The notes beneath the pieces are model-generated. The model had not been told where the DNA came from and did not search any database. It worked only from the letters and a program-made list of their open reading frames with translations. This document shows positions 50,021 to 61,647 of a DNA stretch of 64,000 nucleotides, piece by piece; position 1 is the first letter of the stretch; the number at the start of each line of letters is the position of its first letter. The position numbers were made by a program, and so were the translations under genes. The stretch comes from Staphylococcus sp. ACRSN (GTDB lineage: Bacteria; Bacillota; Bacilli; Staphylococcales; Staphylococcaceae), in the NCBI RefSeq assembly GCF_022346615.1, contig NZ_JAKRNS010000010.1, positions 54,830-118,829 of the forward strand. Reading direction: 5' to 3'.

Positions 50021-51350
50021 CATTACACCTAACTTTCTTCACTTGTGCGTCCACAACACCATCTTTCATGGTTAGTAGAATGTTGTCATTTTCTGATAAA
50101 TCTTTTGTACTTGTAATCACTTCATTACCCTTATTGACAATAGTATAGCCACGTAACATTGTATTAGTGGGACTTAAGTTGTTTAAACTTTCGATTTTTC
50201 TACCCAAAGTATTTTTATGAGTCATTATTAACTCTGAAACTTTTTTATTTAATTCAATTGTTTGTTGATTAAGGTTTTGCTTTTCACGCTCAATATTTTG
50301 CTTAAAATGCTTCAAGTTTAATTTATTTGATAATAACTGAAGTGATTGTGACTCGTGTTTAAGTCTTAAATCTATTTGCAAATTGAGTTTTCTCTCTAAA
50401 TCATCTCGTTTTTGTATTTGTTGATCATACAACAAAGTGGGTGTCTTAAATTTATAGTACGAGGACACGTGGTCCAAATACTTTCTTTGTTGTTGAATGC
50501 GTTGTTTAATGTAACGTGTGAGCGAAAGCTTTGTTTGATTGAGATATTGCATTAATTCAAATTGATCAGGCGTTGCAATTACTGCGGCTTGCGTTGGTGT
50601 AGCTGCCCTAACATCTGCTACAAAATCACTTAATGTAAAATCAGTCTCATGTCCAACAGCAGAAATAATTGGTGTGTTACATTCAAATATTGCTTTGACG
50701 ACTGTTTCTTCATTAAAATTCCATAAATCTTCGATAGAACCACCACCGCGGCCTATGATAATTGTATCTACACCTAATTGATCAGCTTGTTTTATTTTTT
50801 CAATAATATCATTTTTAGCTTGTTCACCTTGTACTAAAGTATTTAATTGAATTTGTTCAACTAATGGGTATCTACTATTAATGGTACTATGGATATCTCT
50901 AATTGCAGCACCAGTACCAGCTGTTAAAACAGCAATTTTTTTAGGGAATTTTGGTATAGCTTTTTTAAGTTCTTGATTAAAAAAGCCGTCCTTAGTAAGT
51001 TTTTTCTTTAATTGTTCCAACTTTTGATAAAGATTACCTATTCCATCTAATTGCATTTTATTAACATATATTTGATAGTTCCCACGCTTTTCAAACACAG
51101 ATACGCGAGCTTCGATTAAAACTTCATCGCCTTCTTTAGGATCAAAATCAAGTTTTGATGCATTTCCTTTAAACATCATTGCGTTAATCAAGCTATTATT
51201 ATCTTTAACGTTAAAATAAAGATGACCACTACTATGTTTTTTGAAATTTGACAACTCACCTTTAATTAAAACTGATTGTAAGTGTGGATCTTGGTCAAAT
51301 TTGTATTTTATATATTTTGTCAGAGCAGTAATACTTAAATATTCAGCCAT
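50013..51350 (-). CDS. xseA: Exodeoxyribonuclease VII large subunit
   Basis: Catalytic subunit of ExoVII. OB fold at the N-terminus ([19 protein letters not shown]), catalytic core with [15 protein letters not shown] and [20 protein letters not shown], then a long coiled-coil region (about 300-400) that binds XseB. Length 445. It lies 13 bases after nusB. Confidence 0.97.
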   Translation of the reverse strand: MAEYLSITALTKYIKYKFDQDPHLQSVLIKGELSNFKKHSSGHLYFNVKDNNSLINAMMFKGNASKLDFDPKEGDEVLIEARVSVFEKRGNYQIYVNKMQLDGIGNLYQKLEQLKKKLTKDGFFNQELKKAIPKFPKKIAVLTAGTGAAIRDIHSTINSRYPLVEQIQLNTLVQGEQAKNDIIEKIKQADQLGVDTIIIGRGGGSIEDLWNFNEETVVKAIFECNTPIISAVGHETDFTLSDFVADVRAATPTQAAVIATPDQFELMQYLNQTKLSLTRYIKQRIQQQRKYLDHVSSYYKFKTPTLLYDQQIQKRDDLERKLNLQIDLRLKHESQSLQLLSNKLNLKHFKQNIEREKQNLNQQTIELNKKVSELIMTHKNTLGRKIESLNNLSPTNTMLRGYTIVNKGNEVITSTKDLSENDNILLTMKDGVVDAQVKKVRCNDE

Positions 51351-51363
51351 TTATATCACTCAT

Positions 51364-51750
51364 TTATTCAATATTGCTCAATACACCATTAATAAATTTA
51401 TAATGTTCATCGTCACTAAATTGCTTTGCTAGTTCGACAGCTTCATTGATAATTACTTTTTTTGGTGTTGAACTGTTTAATAGTTCAAATGTAGCCATTC
51501 TCAATATAATTCTATCTGTTTTAAGTAGTCTTTCAAGTTTCCAATCTTTTAAATGCGCTTGGATTTGTTCGTCCAAAACACTTTCATGATCTTTCACGCC
51601 TGAAACTAACCAATTTATAAATTCAAATTCTAAATCAGGATTTTCATCTTTAATGAAGCTAATTGCTTCATCAATTGATAACTCAGTATTCATCATTTCA
51701 AGTTGAAATAGAGTTTGAAAGGCTTGTGTTCTTGATTCTTTTCGACTCAT
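51364..51750 (-). CDS. nusB: Transcription antitermination factor NusB
   Basis: All-helical RNA-binding protein needed for rRNA operon antitermination. [18 protein letters not shown] at the N-terminus and [20 protein letters not shown] near the C-terminus are typical. The start is the ATG at 51750, seven bases after GAAGGAG, giving 128 residues; five upstream codons are rejected. Confidence 0.96.
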   Translation of the reverse strand: MSRKESRTQAFQTLFQLEMMNTELSIDEAISFIKDENPDLEFEFINWLVSGVKDHESVLDEQIQAHLKDWKLERLLKTDRIILRMATFELLNSSTPKKVIINEAVELAKQFSDDEHYKFINGVLSNIE

Positions 51751-51885
51751 TTTAAACTCCTTCAAGCATCATATTCTTAATAAAAATTAATGAAAAGCAT
51801 ATGAATATAATCGGAAATAATTCGACATATCCATATTATAATTCACTAAATAATGTATTGAGATTGATTGTGCTTTTATTTAATT

Positions 51886-52248
51886 TTAATTTTCTGGTTC
51901 GATATTTGTTATATGGACATTTATTTGGCTCGGTTCAATCATAGTCATTGTTGTTAACGAATTGTATATCGCTTGTTGAATATGACGTGCTGTATCCGAA
52001 ATATTAACACCATAACTTAAAGTACAATAAACATCGATAAATATACCATCTTCCCTGGCATCTACCTTTATCCCTTTATGCAGTTGCTTTTTACTAACTT
52101 CTTCAATATTTGTTTGCTTTATTTCTTTGAAATGTCCTCGAATACCTTTAACTTCAGATGTTGCGATACTTGCAATAACAGTTAAAACTTCCGGTGCAAT
52201 TTCTATTTTCCCTAAGTTGGAATGTGATGTTTCTGTTACCTTTACCAT
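51886..52248 (-). CDS. Asp23/Gls24-family protein (YqhY-like)
   Basis: A 120-residue Asp23/Gls24 family member, with the family core GKIEIAPEVLTVIASIATSE and VKVDAREDGIFIDVYCTLSYG-type sequence. The position between accC and nusB matches B. subtilis yqhY, which has been linked to control of acetyl-CoA carboxylase activity. That role here is inference from synteny. It lies 16 bases after accC. Confidence 0.88.
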   Translation of the reverse strand: MVKVTETSHSNLGKIEIAPEVLTVIASIATSEVKGIRGHFKEIKQTNIEEVSKKQLHKGIKVDAREDGIFIDVYCTLSYGVNISDTARHIQQAIYNSLTTMTMIEPSQINVHITNIEPEN

Positions 52249-52264
52249 GTCACATACCTCCTAA

Positions 52265-53623
52265 TTATTCAATTTCTTCGTCCATGATATTATAAGTTTC
52301 TAAAAACTTAGTATTGAATTCTCCACTTCTAAATATATCATTATTTAAAAGGCGAATATGGAATGGAATTGTTGTATCTATACCTAAGACAAGGAATTCA
52401 CCCAACGCGCGCATTCCTGCCATTATCGCTTCATCTCTAGTTGGTTCATGCACGATAAGTTTAGCGACCATAGAATCATAATATGGTGGAATAGTATAAT
52501 TAGTATAACATGCAGACTCGATTCTTACTCCAAATCCACCTGGTGCTAAATATTGCGTAATCTTTCCTGGTGATGGCATAAAGTTTTTGTATGGATTTTC
52601 TGCATTAATTCTAAATTCAATTGCATGACCATTAATTTTAATGTCTTTTTGTTTAAATGGTAATGGTTCACCCATTGCAATTTTAAGTTGTAATTTCACT
52701 AAGTCTACACCAGTAACCATTTCAGTTACCGGATGTTCAACTTGTATACGTGTGTTCATTTCCATAAAATAAAAATCATTTGTGTTTAAATCATATATAA
52801 ACTCTATCGTTCCAGCATTTTCATAATTTACGGCTTTGGCTGCTCGTACTGCTGCATTTCCCATTTCTTTCCTTTGCTCATCAGATAAAATTGGTGAAGG
52901 TGCTTCTTCGACAAGCTTTTGCATTCTGCGTTGAATTGTACAATCTCTTTCGCCTAGATGAACAACATTACCAAAGCTATCACCGATAACTTGGATTTCA
53001 ATGTGTCTGAAATTTTCAATGAATTTTTCCAAGTATAAGCCACCATTACCAAATGCAGTTTCTGCTTCTTGTTGAGTCATTTTAAATCCAGTTTCCAGTT
53101 CTTTTTCATCACGTGCAACACGAATTCCTTTACCACCGCCACCAGCAGTAGCTTTAATAATAACTGGATAACCAATTTTATTGGCAATTGACTTAGCATC
53201 TTTTATATTTTCTACTAGCCCTTCACTACCAGGAACAACTGGTACATCTGCTCGTTTCATTTCTTCTTTAGCAACATCTTTTATACCCATTTTTTGAATG
53301 GATTCATAACTTGGGCCGATAAATTTCAATTGGCAAGCTTCACATAATTCGGCGAAGTCCCCATTTTCAGCTAAAAAGCCATAACCTGGATGTATTGCAT
53401 CACATCCAGTTGAAGTAGCTATTGATAATATGTTAGGTATATTTAAGTAAGAATCTTTAGATTGTGTTGGGCCAACGCAATATGCTTCATCAGCAATTTG
53501 AGTATGTAATGCGTCCTTATCTCCTTCAGAATAAATAGCCACAGTTTGTAATCCTAAATCATGACATGCACGAATGATTCTTACCGCAATTTCTCCTCTA
53601 TTAGCTATTAAAATCTTATTCAT
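52265..53623 (-). CDS. accC: Acetyl-CoA carboxylase, biotin carboxylase subunit
   Basis: Carboxylates biotin on AccB with ATP and bicarbonate, the first step of fatty acid synthesis. ATP-grasp fold with [15 protein letters not shown], the [10 protein letters not shown] and [14 protein letters not shown] blocks, and [12 protein letters not shown]. Length 452. The ATG overlaps the accB stop by one base, so translation is coupled. AAGGTG precedes it. Confidence 0.97.
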   Translation of the reverse strand: MNKILIANRGEIAVRIIRACHDLGLQTVAIYSEGDKDALHTQIADEAYCVGPTQSKDSYLNIPNILSIATSTGCDAIHPGYGFLAENGDFAELCEACQLKFIGPSYESIQKMGIKDVAKEEMKRADVPVVPGSEGLVENIKDAKSIANKIGYPVIIKATAGGGGKGIRVARDEKELETGFKMTQQEAETAFGNGGLYLEKFIENFRHIEIQVIGDSFGNVVHLGERDCTIQRRMQKLVEEAPSPILSDEQRKEMGNAAVRAAKAVNYENAGTIEFIYDLNTNDFYFMEMNTRIQVEHPVTEMVTGVDLVKLQLKIAMGEPLPFKQKDIKINGHAIEFRINAENPYKNFMPSPGKITQYLAPGGFGVRIESACYTNYTIPPYYDSMVAKLIVHEPTRDEAIMAGMRALGEFLVLGIDTTIPFHIRLLNNDIFRSGEFNTKFLETYNIMDEEIE

Positions 53624-54096
53624 TATTTCACCTTAAATAACGGTTGGCCATACTCTACCATTTGACCGTCTTCAACTAAAATTTCAACTATTTCACCAGA
53701 AACTTCAGCTTGAATTTCATTAAATAATTTCATTGCTTCTAAAATACAAACTGTACTTTCATTGGATACTGAATCGCCAACTTGTACATAGGCACCTTCT
53801 TCAGGTGAAGGAGATTTGTAGAATGTACCTACCATCGGTGCATTAATTGTTTTTAAATTATCGTCTACTTTATGTTCATTTGTGTCTTCATTATTTGTGT
53901 TTGTTGTTGGTGCTGTTGCAATGCTTTGTTGAGGTGACACTTGCTGTACAGGTTGTTGACCTATTTGAGGAGTTATAATTTCAGTTTCTTTTTCTTTTTT
54001 TAAATTAACGACATTGCCTTTGTCTTCTATATTAATTTCAGTCAAACTAGATTGATCAAGAATTTCAATCAATTCTTTTATTTCTTTAAAATTCAT
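53623..54096 (-). CDS. accB: Acetyl-CoA carboxylase biotin carboxyl carrier protein
   Basis: Carries the biotin that moves between AccC and the carboxyltransferase. The C-terminal biotinyl domain has the target Lys123 in [11 protein letters not shown] Gln/Pro/Thr-rich linker (about 42-75) connects the N-terminal helical part. Length 157. AAAGGAG precedes the ATG. First gene of the accB-accC-yqhY run. Its upstream region has a cre-like sequence. Confidence 0.97.
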   Translation of the reverse strand: MNFKEIKELIEILDQSSLTEINIEDKGNVVNLKKEKETEIITPQIGQQPVQQVSPQQSIATAPTTNTNNEDTNEHKVDDNLKTINAPMVGTFYKSPSPEEGAYVQVGDSVSNESTVCILEAMKLFNEIQAEVSGEIVEILVEDGQMVEYGQPLFKVK

Positions 54097-54397
54097 AAAT
54101 ACTGACTCCTTTAGATTGTTATCATTTACCTATTTTATTTTACTTTAGTGATTTCTTCAATTCAAGCATATACATACTTTCTATAAGAAACACTTTAATA
54201 TTCATAGCGCGCTATTTATAACATTATACCTTTTAATAGTGTAAGCGTTATCGTAAGTTATGTATTAATCTGTGTTTTAAAAACTAATTATTTTTATATA
54301 CGCTTAAATATCAAAAACCTTTCCAAAACATTATGTATTGGAAAGGTTTGAATACACGAGTTATGATATCAATTGTGTAACTACCCTAGTCTTAATG
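54097..54397. other. accB upstream region
   Basis: About 300 bases. TGTAAGCGTTATCG at 54240-54253 differs from the cre pattern at one position, and the efp terminator is at 54315-54349. No ORF. Confidence 0.5.
54315..54349 (-). terminator. Terminator after efp
   Basis: Twelve-base arms AAACCTTTCCAA and TTGGAAAGGTTT, then TTTTTG on the minus strand. Confidence 0.85.
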
Positions 54398-54955
54398 TTA
54401 CGCTCTTGAGATATAACTTCCGTCACCAGTATTAATTAAAAGCGTATCGCCTTCATTAACGAATAAAGGCACGTTTAAAGTATAACCTGTTTCAACAGTT
54501 GCTGATTTAGTAGCACCTGTTGCAGTATCACCTTTTATTCCTGGTTCTGTTTCAGTTACTACTAACTCTACAGTTTTCGGCAATTCTACACCAATTGTTT
54601 CGCCTTCATAACTTTGGATTTGAACTTCCATATTAGCTTTTAAGAATTTTAATTCGTATTCTAAGTAGTCTGCTGATAACTCTGTTTGATCGAATGTTTG
54701 GTTATCCATGAATACATGTGCATCACCATCTGCATATAAATATTGCATACGACGGTTTTCAATCATTGCTTGTTCAACTTTTTCACCAGCTCTGAATGTT
54801 TTCTCTTGGATAGCACCAGTTCGTAAGTTTCTAAGTTTAGAACGTACGAATGCAGATCCTTTTCCTGGTTTTACATGTTGGAAATCGATAACTTTCCAAA
54901 TACCATTATCTACTGAAATTGTTAAGCCTGTTTTAAAATCATTCACCGAAATCAT
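54398..54955 (-). CDS. efp: Translation elongation factor P
   Basis: Relieves ribosome stalling at proline runs. The tip loop [20 protein letters not shown] carries Lys32, the residue modified in many bacteria (5-aminopentanol in Bacillus). Three beta-barrel domains follow; the C-terminal signature reads [20 protein letters not shown]. Length 185. It lies 28 bases after the proline peptidase gene, a conserved pair in Bacillales. Confidence 0.98.
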   Translation of the reverse strand: MISVNDFKTGLTISVDNGIWKVIDFQHVKPGKGSAFVRSKLRNLRTGAIQEKTFRAGEKVEQAMIENRRMQYLYADGDAHVFMDNQTFDQTELSADYLEYELKFLKANMEVQIQSYEGETIGVELPKTVELVVTETEPGIKGDTATGATKSATVETGYTLNVPLFVNEGDTLLINTGDGSYISRA

Positions 54956-54983
54956 TCAGTTTCCTCCTAAATTATAAGGTCTT

Positions 54984-56042
54984 CTATAAAATAATAAGGT
55001 TTTTTGTGGATTTAGTAAAGTATTCACAGCCATTTTCTGTAATTAATATGTCATCCTCTATGCGAACGCCACCTAATCCATCGATATAAATACCTGGCTC
55101 TATTGTAACACAATTGTTTACTTCTAATTTATTGTTGAATCTCTTTGATAAATTTGGCCCTTCATGTACATCTAGTCCTATACCATGTCCAAGTGAGTGA
55201 CCAAAAGCTTCGCCATAACCTTGTTCAGTAATATAATCTCTTGCAACAGCATCGAGTTCTTTACCTGTTATACCAGCTTTCGCAGCAGCAACACCTTTTA
55301 AATTTGCATCTAGAACAATTTGATATATTTCTTTTAATTTAGGGTCTGGTTCGCCAATAGCAAATGTACGTGTAATATCTGATGCATATCCTTTATAATA
55401 TGCACCAAAATCTAAAGTGATTAAATCACCTTGTTCAATTACTTTTTCACTTGCGACACCATGAGGCAATGCACCACGATAACCAGAAGCAACAATCGTA
55501 TCAAATGATGGGCCTTCTGCGCCCAACTCAAGCATCTTACTTTCTAGTTTAGCCTTGAGTTGTTGTTCTGTCATACCTGCATGTGCAATTTGAAGTATAT
55601 GTTCATATGTTTCATCAACAATTTCTGCTGCTTTTTTTATAATAGCAATTTCTTGTTCATCTTTAACTTCTCTAATTTTTTCAACTAAACCTGAAATACT
55701 AATTAAACTAATATAAGACTTGCTTAGTTGTAAGTATGTATCATAACTTACTAAATCACCTTCGAAACCAACATTTTGGACATTAAGTTGTTCAAGTTGT
55801 TTTTTAACTTCTTCAATCAAAGTCGATTGCTGTTTAATTATTGTAAAATCAGCTGATTGTGATGTCGCTTGTTCAATGTATCTAAAATCAGTAATTAATA
55901 GTTTTTTTGTTTCTGTTATAATTAAAGCACCGCTTGTTCCTGTGAAACCTGATAAATAACGTCTATTATAATCCGACAATATCACAACTGCCTCTAAATG
56001 CTTTTCTTTTAATACACTATTTAGTTTCGATATTCTTGACAT
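54984..56042 (-). CDS. M24 Xaa-Pro peptidase
   Basis: Metallopeptidase that cleaves X-Pro bonds. A creatinase-like N-terminal domain (about 1-120) precedes the pita-bread catalytic domain. Metal ligands appear in ITLDFGAYYKGYASDITRT (two Asp), GHSLGHGIGLDVHEGP (His), TIEPGIYI (Glu) and GGVRIEDDI (Glu). Length 352. Whether it is an aminopeptidase P or a dipeptidase cannot be settled from sequence. AAGGGG precedes the ATG. Confidence 0.92.
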   Translation of the reverse strand: MSRISKLNSVLKEKHLEAVVILSDYNRRYLSGFTGTSGALIITETKKLLITDFRYIEQATSQSADFTIIKQQSTLIEEVKKQLEQLNVQNVGFEGDLVSYDTYLQLSKSYISLISISGLVEKIREVKDEQEIAIIKKAAEIVDETYEHILQIAHAGMTEQQLKAKLESKMLELGAEGPSFDTIVASGYRGALPHGVASEKVIEQGDLITLDFGAYYKGYASDITRTFAIGEPDPKLKEIYQIVLDANLKGVAAAKAGITGKELDAVARDYITEQGYGEAFGHSLGHGIGLDVHEGPNLSKRFNNKLEVNNCVTIEPGIYIDGLGGVRIEDDILITENGCEYFTKSTKNLIIL

Positions 56043-56146
56043 ATAACATACCCCTTATCGATTGATTTGTACATTTTCCTTATATACATTAAAATGATAG
56101 CATAATTAATATACAAATTTATAGTTTTTAAATTAGGAGCAGATGA

Positions 56147-56728
56147 ATGAAGAAAAAAATTGTGGCAATCATAAGTGCAACATGTTTATTGGCTGGTTGC
56201 GGTAGTCAAAACTTAGGACCATTAGAAGAAAAAACAACCAAATTAAGAGATGATAACCATAAATTAAAAAGTAATATTCAAGAATTAAAGCAAAACATTA
56301 GTAAAGAAAATAAAAAAATCGACTCACTCAACAAAGATAAAAAGAATGTTAAACAAGCAAAGAGTAACAAGAAAAAAGCAACAAATTTAAAAGCTTCTTC
56401 TACATATTATCAAGCAGTTGCCAAGAATATTGATCAATACAATGAAATTGATGGTGACGTTACAAAAAACAAAGGCAACAAATCAATTGAAAACAAATTA
56501 ACTGACATATCTAATAACATAGATAGCAGTTATAGCGATTATAAAACCAAAATTGATAAAGAAAATATGAACGATGCTGATAAAGCGAAGAATAAAAATA
56601 TTACAAAATTAAACAAGGATTTGTCAAAAGCCATTTCGGAAATTAGAGACGGCTATACTGCGAAAGATAAAAAGAAAATTACAAAAGGACAAAAATTACT
56701 TTCTAATATTACAATTAATAGTAATTAG
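56147..56728 (+). CDS. Coiled-coil lipoprotein
   Basis: Signal peptide MKKKIVAIISATCLLAGCGS with lipobox LAGC (Cys18), so it is anchored to the outer face of the membrane. The mature part is rich in Lys, Asn and Asp with heptad-like coiled coil at about 27-75 (ETTKLRDDNHKLKSNIQELK-like). No enzymatic motif seen; function unknown. Length 193. TTAGGAG precedes the ATG. A small membrane protein gene follows 28 bases downstream and is probably cotranscribed. Confidence 0.87.
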   Translation: MKKKIVAIISATCLLAGCGSQNLGPLEEKTTKLRDDNHKLKSNIQELKQNISKENKKIDSLNKDKKNVKQAKSNKKKATNLKASSTYYQAVAKNIDQYNEIDGDVTKNKGNKSIENKLTDISNNIDSSYSDYKTKIDKENMNDADKAKNKNITKLNKDLSKAISEIRDGYTAKDKKKITKGQKLLSNITINSN

Positions 56729-56756
56729 GAGTTGAAATTATTTAGGAGTGTTTAGA

Positions 56757-56972
56757 TTGAGACAAGCAATATTTTATATAGTGATTGCAATTGCAGTGGT
56801 TGGTTTAGTATTAAATTTAGATGCATTTTTATTTAGTTTTGTGAAAATGGCAATAAGTGTTGTAATATTTGCGGGTATCGCATATTTAATCTATTACTTC
56901 TTTTTCTTAACTGAGGAGCAAAGAAAATATAAACGAGCACAAAGAAAGTATAAAAAAAGGCATCGAAAATAA
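56757..56972 (+). CDS. Small membrane protein with basic tail
   Basis: A 71-residue protein with two membrane helices (about 4-24 and 29-50) and a strongly basic C-terminus (EEQRKYKRAQRKYKKRHRK). I choose the TTG at 56757, eight bases after AGGAG; the GTG at 56748 directly abuts that site. Function unknown. It follows the coiled-coil lipoprotein gene and is ended by a strong hairpin. Confidence 0.75.
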   Translation: MRQAIFYIVIAIAVVGLVLNLDAFLFSFVKMAISVVIFAGIAYLIYYFFFLTEEQRKYKRAQRKYKKRHRK

Positions 56973-56975
56973 TAT

Positions 56976-57014
56976 AAATAAGGGAGCACCAATTGAATTG
57001 GTGCTCCTTTATTT
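56976..57014. terminator. Bidirectional terminator
   Basis: Arms AAATAAGGGAGCACCAATT and AATTGGTGCTCCTTTATTT with a one-base loop gap, at the end of the lipoprotein pair and downstream of lipM. Confidence 0.88.
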
Positions 57015-57147
57015 ATATCTTAAATTGTAAAACTATAGATTTTTATATCAGATAATTAAAGTGAAGCAAATATTAGCATCGCCCGTAAGCTTAATTCACT
57101 ACCTATTCAATATTTAATTTTATTTCCATTAATACATATTAAATTAC

Positions 57148-57978
57148 TTATTTTCTATAATTCCATTCATCTGATTTATATTTTTCAGTAAGTTCTTTTA
57201 TCTCATCTTGCTGTGCCTCAGTTAATTCTAATGGTTTAAAATTAACATTCAATCCCTTTTTAAAACCTTCTTCAAATGCTATTTCCATATCTTTAATAGT
57301 GATTCTTTTTTCTGAAATGTCGTTTAGAGCAATCGCCTTATCGAGAAATGCAGCCTTCATTTTTTCTTTCAATCGATCGTTCTTAAAAATAAACATATCA
57401 AATAAATCATCTACATCTACATCTTGTAATAAAGAACCATGTTGAAGAATAACCCCTTTTTGTCTAACTTGAGCGCTACCAGCAATTTTACGACCTTCCA
57501 CTACCAATTCATACCAACTTGGGGCATCAAAACAAACAGCACTTCTTGGTTGTTTTAACTTCTCTCTTTCTTCTTTTGAACGTGGTATAGCAAAATAAGC
57601 ATCCAATCCCAACGCTTTATACCCTTGCAATAAACCTTCTGATATAACTCTATATGCTTCTGTTATCGTTGATGGCATATTTGGATGTGCTTCAGGCACA
57701 ATGACACTATAAGTTAATTCTTTATCATGTAGTACACCTCTGCCACCTGTTTGACGACGAACCATACCATAACCCTTTTCTTTAACTTTTTCTATATCAA
57801 TTTCTTTTGTTAAACGTTGAAAATAACCAACAGATAATGTAGCAGGATTCCACGTATAAAAGCGGATTACCGGGTCTATTTCTCCTCTTGATACAAAATT
57901 AAGTAAAGCCTCATCCATTGCCATATTATAGTATGGATCATTACTTCCAGTATTTATAAAATTCCATGTTTCAGTCAC
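57148..57978 (-). CDS. lipM: Octanoyltransferase LipM
   Basis: Moves octanoate from acyl carrier protein to GcvH, starting lipoate synthesis. Biotin/lipoate ligase fold with [18 protein letters not shown], the invariant lysine in [10 protein letters not shown] (Lys164) and the acyl-enzyme Cys149 in [12 protein letters not shown]. Cys149 separates LipM from LplA ligases. Length 276. The start is GTG at 57978 after AGGAG. The nearby gcv genes and the bkd complex both depend on lipoylated carriers. Confidence 0.92.
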   Translation of the reverse strand: MTETWNFINTGSNDPYYNMAMDEALLNFVSRGEIDPVIRFYTWNPATLSVGYFQRLTKEIDIEKVKEKGYGMVRRQTGGRGVLHDKELTYSVIVPEAHPNMPSTITEAYRVISEGLLQGYKALGLDAYFAIPRSKEEREKLKQPRSAVCFDAPSWYELVVEGRKIAGSAQVRQKGVILQHGSLLQDVDVDDLFDMFIFKNDRLKEKMKAAFLDKAIALNDISEKRITIKDMEIAFEEGFKKGLNVNFKPLELTEAQQDEIKELTEKYKSDEWNYRK

Positions 57979-58145
57979 TCAAAAAACTCCTATCAAAAAT
58001 TGTTATTCTTATTTATATGTGTTATCGTTTTCAATAACTGTATAAGTATGTTTGCAATACCTTCTAAATCTTAGTAAAAAAATTTTGATAAATTGTGCTA
58101 ACAGTCTTATAATATATAATATCGGTTAATTAGGGAGGATGCAAG

Positions 58146-58532
58146 ATGAGTAGTTTTTGGTTTATAGCGTTAGCAGTTTTAATTATCATAATAGCTTATA
58201 TGCTAATTAATTATCTTCTTAATAAAAGAGCAGTCACAGAATTAAACCAAAATGAATTCCATAAAGGTTTACGTAAAGCTCAAGTTATTGATGTAAGGGA
58301 AAAAGTAGATTATGATTACGGCCACATAAATGGAGCGAGAAACATTCCAATTACCATGTTTAAGCAAAGATACCAAGGTTTAAGAGTTGATCAACCCATT
58401 TATCTTTGTGATGCAAATGGTATTTCTAGTTATCGTGCCGCTAGAACATTAAAGAAAAATGGTTATAAAGATGTTTATATGTTAAAAGGCGGATATAAGA
58501 AATGGACTGGAAAAATCAAATCTAAAAAGTAA
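58146..58532 (+). CDS. Membrane-anchored rhodanese-like protein
   Basis: One N-terminal membrane helix (about 4-25) and a cytoplasmic rhodanese domain (about 35-125) with VIDVREKVDYDYGHINGARN and active-site loop CDANGISS (Cys88). Likely transfers sulfane sulfur or handles thiols; the substrate is unknown. Length 128. GGGAGG precedes the ATG. Divergent from lipM; the sulfur needed for lipoyl groups gives a possible but unproven link. Confidence 0.88.
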   Translation: MSSFWFIALAVLIIIIAYMLINYLLNKRAVTELNQNEFHKGLRKAQVIDVREKVDYDYGHINGARNIPITMFKQRYQGLRVDQPIYLCDANGISSYRAARTLKKNGYKDVYMLKGGYKKWTGKIKSKK

Positions 58533-58569
58533 TATTAAATATTCAGCTTTATAGTATATTTATATCAAA

Positions 58570-58611
58570 TTAAGGGACCGTTTCTATTATTAAATAATGG
58601 AAACGGCCCTT
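58570..58611 (+). terminator. Terminator after the rhodanese gene
   Basis: Arms AAGGGACCGTTTC and GAAACGGCCCTT, then TTTT. Confidence 0.82.
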
Positions 58612-58738
58612 TTTGATTATTATATTAAATAGTCCGAGATTTTTAATTTGTATACCTCAGATACATGGTATAACTCATTTTAAATTATCAAAAATCAATT
58701 ATTTAAAATCTCCATTAACTTTAACGTACTGTATAGAA

Positions 58739-58787
58739 AAAACACCTCCGTATTATTCATTACATTGAATTTCTACGAAAGTGTTTT
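58739..58787 (-). terminator. Probable terminator after gcvPB
   Basis: Interrupted arms AACAC...CGTA and TACG...GTGTT with TTTTTT on the minus strand, about 30 bases after the gcvPB stop. Confidence 0.5.
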
Positions 58788-58816
58788 ATTAACTTAAATC
58801 AGTATTTATATTTTAT

Positions 58817-60295
58817 TTATTCTTTTTCGGCACGTAGGCCTTCAAATTTCAAAATAGGCTGGCGTGCTGCTTTGGTTTCATCAAGTCGATCAATAATAGT
58901 TGTGTGAGGTGCTTCTAATACCTTATCTGGTGTTTCGTTGACTTCTTTTGCAATATTGATCATTGTATCACAAAAATAGTCTAAAGTTTCTTTTGATTCA
59001 GTTTCAGTAGGTTCTATCATCATACCCTCGTCTACATTAAGAGGGAAATAAATTGTAGGTGGATGTACACCAAAATCAAGCAATCGTTTTGCCATATCTA
59101 AAGTTCTGACACCTTTTTCTTTTTGTTTAGAACCACTCAAAACAAACTCGTGTTTACAGTACTGAGGATAAGGAATTTCAAAATACTCTTTTAATCGAGC
59201 TTTAATATAATTTGCATTTAAAACAGCTGCTTCCGATACTTCTTCTAATCCTTTGTTCCCCATTGATCGAATATAGGTATATGCACGTAAATAAATACCA
59301 AAGTTACCATAAAAAGGTTTTACTCTTCCGATAGAATTTTCAATGTCATTGTTATATTTATAAATTTCTTTTTCTTTGATTACCATTGGTTTTGGCAAGA
59401 AGCTTGCTAATTCTTTTTTTACACCAACTGGGCCCGATCCTGGCCCTCCACCACCATGTGGACCAGTAAACGTTTTGTGTAAGTTTAAATGAACAGCATC
59501 AAATCCCATATCTCCAGGTCTTACTTTATCCATTATTGCATTTAAATTTGCACCGTCATAGTATAGTAACCCACCTGCTTCATGAACAATATTTCTTATT
59601 TCCATGATATTTTTTTCAAAAATACCCAGTGTATTAGGATTTGTGAGCATTATAGCAGCTGTATTTTCATTTACTACTCGTTTTAAATCATCAATGTCAA
59701 CTTCTCCACGTTCATTTGACTTCACAGTAACTGATTTAAATCCAGCAAATGCTGCAGAAGCTGGATTTGTACCATGTGCTGAGTCTGGGACAATGACTTC
59801 ATCTCTATGAGCTTCTCCATTTTGTTCGTGATAAGCTTTAAAAATCATTAACGCTGTCCATTCACCATGAGCACCTGCTGCAGGCTGTAATGTCACTTCA
59901 TCCATACCTGTTATTTCCTTTAATTCTTCTTGTAAATTATAGATAATTTCAAGAGAACCCTGGACTTGTGACTCATCTTGTAACGGATGGGATTCAGCAA
60001 AACCTGGGATTCTTGCAATTTTTTCATTAATTTTCGGATTGTATTTCATCGTACAAGAACCGAGTGGATAAAAACCAGAATCTACGCCAAAATTTTTGTT
60101 TGATAACTCTGTATAATGTCTTACTAAATCTAATTCAGCTACTTCTGGTAATTCAGCCTTATTTTTACGAATGAATTTTTTATCTAAAAGATTATCCACA
60201 GCGTTATTGTTAATTTCTTTTTTAGGTAATGAATAGGCATAACGCCCCTTTTTAGAACGTTCAAAAATTAATGGACTTGATTTACTTACTGACAT
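58817..60295 (-). CDS. gcvPB: Glycine dehydrogenase (decarboxylating) subunit 2
   Basis: PLP-binding half of the split P-protein of glycine cleavage. The PLP lysine is Lys274 in [18 protein letters not shown]. The N-terminus [19 protein letters not shown] is typical. Length 492. It overlaps gcvPA by 14 bases. With GcvT, GcvH (encoded elsewhere) and a lipoamide dehydrogenase it breaks glycine down to CO2, ammonia and a one-carbon unit. Confidence 0.97.
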   Translation of the reverse strand: MSVSKSSPLIFERSKKGRYAYSLPKKEINNNAVDNLLDKKFIRKNKAELPEVAELDLVRHYTELSNKNFGVDSGFYPLGSCTMKYNPKINEKIARIPGFAESHPLQDESQVQGSLEIIYNLQEELKEITGMDEVTLQPAAGAHGEWTALMIFKAYHEQNGEAHRDEVIVPDSAHGTNPASAAFAGFKSVTVKSNERGEVDIDDLKRVVNENTAAIMLTNPNTLGIFEKNIMEIRNIVHEAGGLLYYDGANLNAIMDKVRPGDMGFDAVHLNLHKTFTGPHGGGGPGSGPVGVKKELASFLPKPMVIKEKEIYKYNNDIENSIGRVKPFYGNFGIYLRAYTYIRSMGNKGLEEVSEAAVLNANYIKARLKEYFEIPYPQYCKHEFVLSGSKQKEKGVRTLDMAKRLLDFGVHPPTIYFPLNVDEGMMIEPTETESKETLDYFCDTMINIAKEVNETPDKVLEAPHTTIIDRLDETKAARQPILKFEGLRAEKE

Positions 60296-61634
60296 TTAAT
60301 TCACCCGCTTTCTCAACGAATAAGTCTATTTCATGTTTAGTTCTAAGTTCTGTTACAGCTACCAACATTTTTTTCTTGAATCTATCAGATACTTCGCCTA
60401 AATCAAAGCCTCCGATAATACCTTCATCTATTAAGGCGTCATTGATTTCTTTAACTGGTTTATTAAAAGTAACCGTAAATTCATTAAATGATGTATCCTC
60501 AGATACTTCAAAACCAGCAATTTTAAATTGTTCTTTTGCATAGTTTGCATTTTCAAAATTTTGAACAGCAATGTCATATATGCCTTCCTTACCTAAAGCA
60601 GACATACATATTGAAGAAGCTAGTGCATTAAGTGCTTGATTCGAACAAATATTAGATGTTGCTTTATCACGTCGAATATGCTGTTCACGTGCTTGTAATG
60701 TTAATACAAAACCTCTGTTGCCATCAGAATCTTCAGTTTGACCAACTAATCTGCCAGGTACTTTTCTCATCAGTTTCTTAGTTGTAGCAAAAAATCCACA
60801 ATGAGGTCCACCAAATTGTGCAGGTATACCAAATGGTTGTGTATCTCCTACAACGATATCAGCTCCAAACGTACCAGGAGGAGTTAAAAGACCTAAAGCT
60901 AATGGATTTGTATATACAATGAATAAAGCCTTTTTATCATTGATTAATGCTTGGATTTTCTCCAAGTCTTCAATTGAACCATAAAAATTAGGGTATTGTA
61001 CGGCTACTGCAGCAGTTTCATCATCAATTGCATTCTCTAATTTTTCTAAGTCTGTAATTGAACCATTTAAATCAACTTCAACAATTTCAAATGCTGAACG
61101 TGTTTTCACATAAGTATTAAGCACTTGTAATGCTTGGTAATGCATTCCCTTCGAAACAACTATTTTATTTTTCTTCGTTTGATTAAATGCTAATATACAT
61201 GCTTCAGCAAAACTAGTAATTCCATCGTACATGGAAGAGTTTGCAATATCCATATCAGTCAATTCACAAATCAATGTTTGAAATTCAAATATCGCTTGTA
61301 ATTCACCTTGTGATATTTCGGGTTGATATGGTGTATACGCTGTATAAAATTCTGATCTTGAAATCATGGCATCAACAACCGATGGTGCATAATGATCATA
61401 AACTCCAGCACCTAAAAATGATGTATGTGTTTCTTTTGTAATATTTTTCTTTGCAATTTTATTTAGTCTTTTAGTTAAAACCGTTTCATCTTCACCATCA
61501 TCAATTGCTAGTTCTCTATTAAGCAAAATATCTTCTGGTACATCCCCAAACAATGCTTTAATAGAACTCGCACCAATTGTTTGTAACATTTCAGTCTTAT
61601 CTTGTTCGGTTAATGGAATATATCGATGACTCAC
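60282..61634 (-). CDS. gcvPA: Glycine dehydrogenase (decarboxylating) subunit 1
   Basis: N-terminal half of the split P-protein, forming a heterotetramer with Gcv[38 protein letters not shown] and [15 protein letters not shown] are conserved. Length 450. The start is GTG at 61634, five bases after AGAGGTG. It sits 13 bases after gcvT. Confidence 0.97.
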   Translation of the reverse strand: MSHRYIPLTEQDKTEMLQTIGASSIKALFGDVPEDILLNRELAIDDGEDETVLTKRLNKIAKKNITKETHTSFLGAGVYDHYAPSVVDAMISRSEFYTAYTPYQPEISQGELQAIFEFQTLICELTDMDIANSSMYDGITSFAEACILAFNQTKKNKIVVSKGMHYQALQVLNTYVKTRSAFEIVEVDLNGSITDLEKLENAIDDETAAVAVQYPNFYGSIEDLEKIQALINDKKALFIVYTNPLALGLLTPPGTFGADIVVGDTQPFGIPAQFGGPHCGFFATTKKLMRKVPGRLVGQTEDSDGNRGFVLTLQAREQHIRRDKATSNICSNQALNALASSICMSALGKEGIYDIAVQNFENANYAKEQFKIAGFEVSEDTSFNEFTVTFNKPVKEINDALIDEGIIGGFDLGEVSDRFKKKMLVAVTELRTKHEIDLFVEKAGELNVSK

Positions 61635-61647
61635 GTTAACACCTCTT

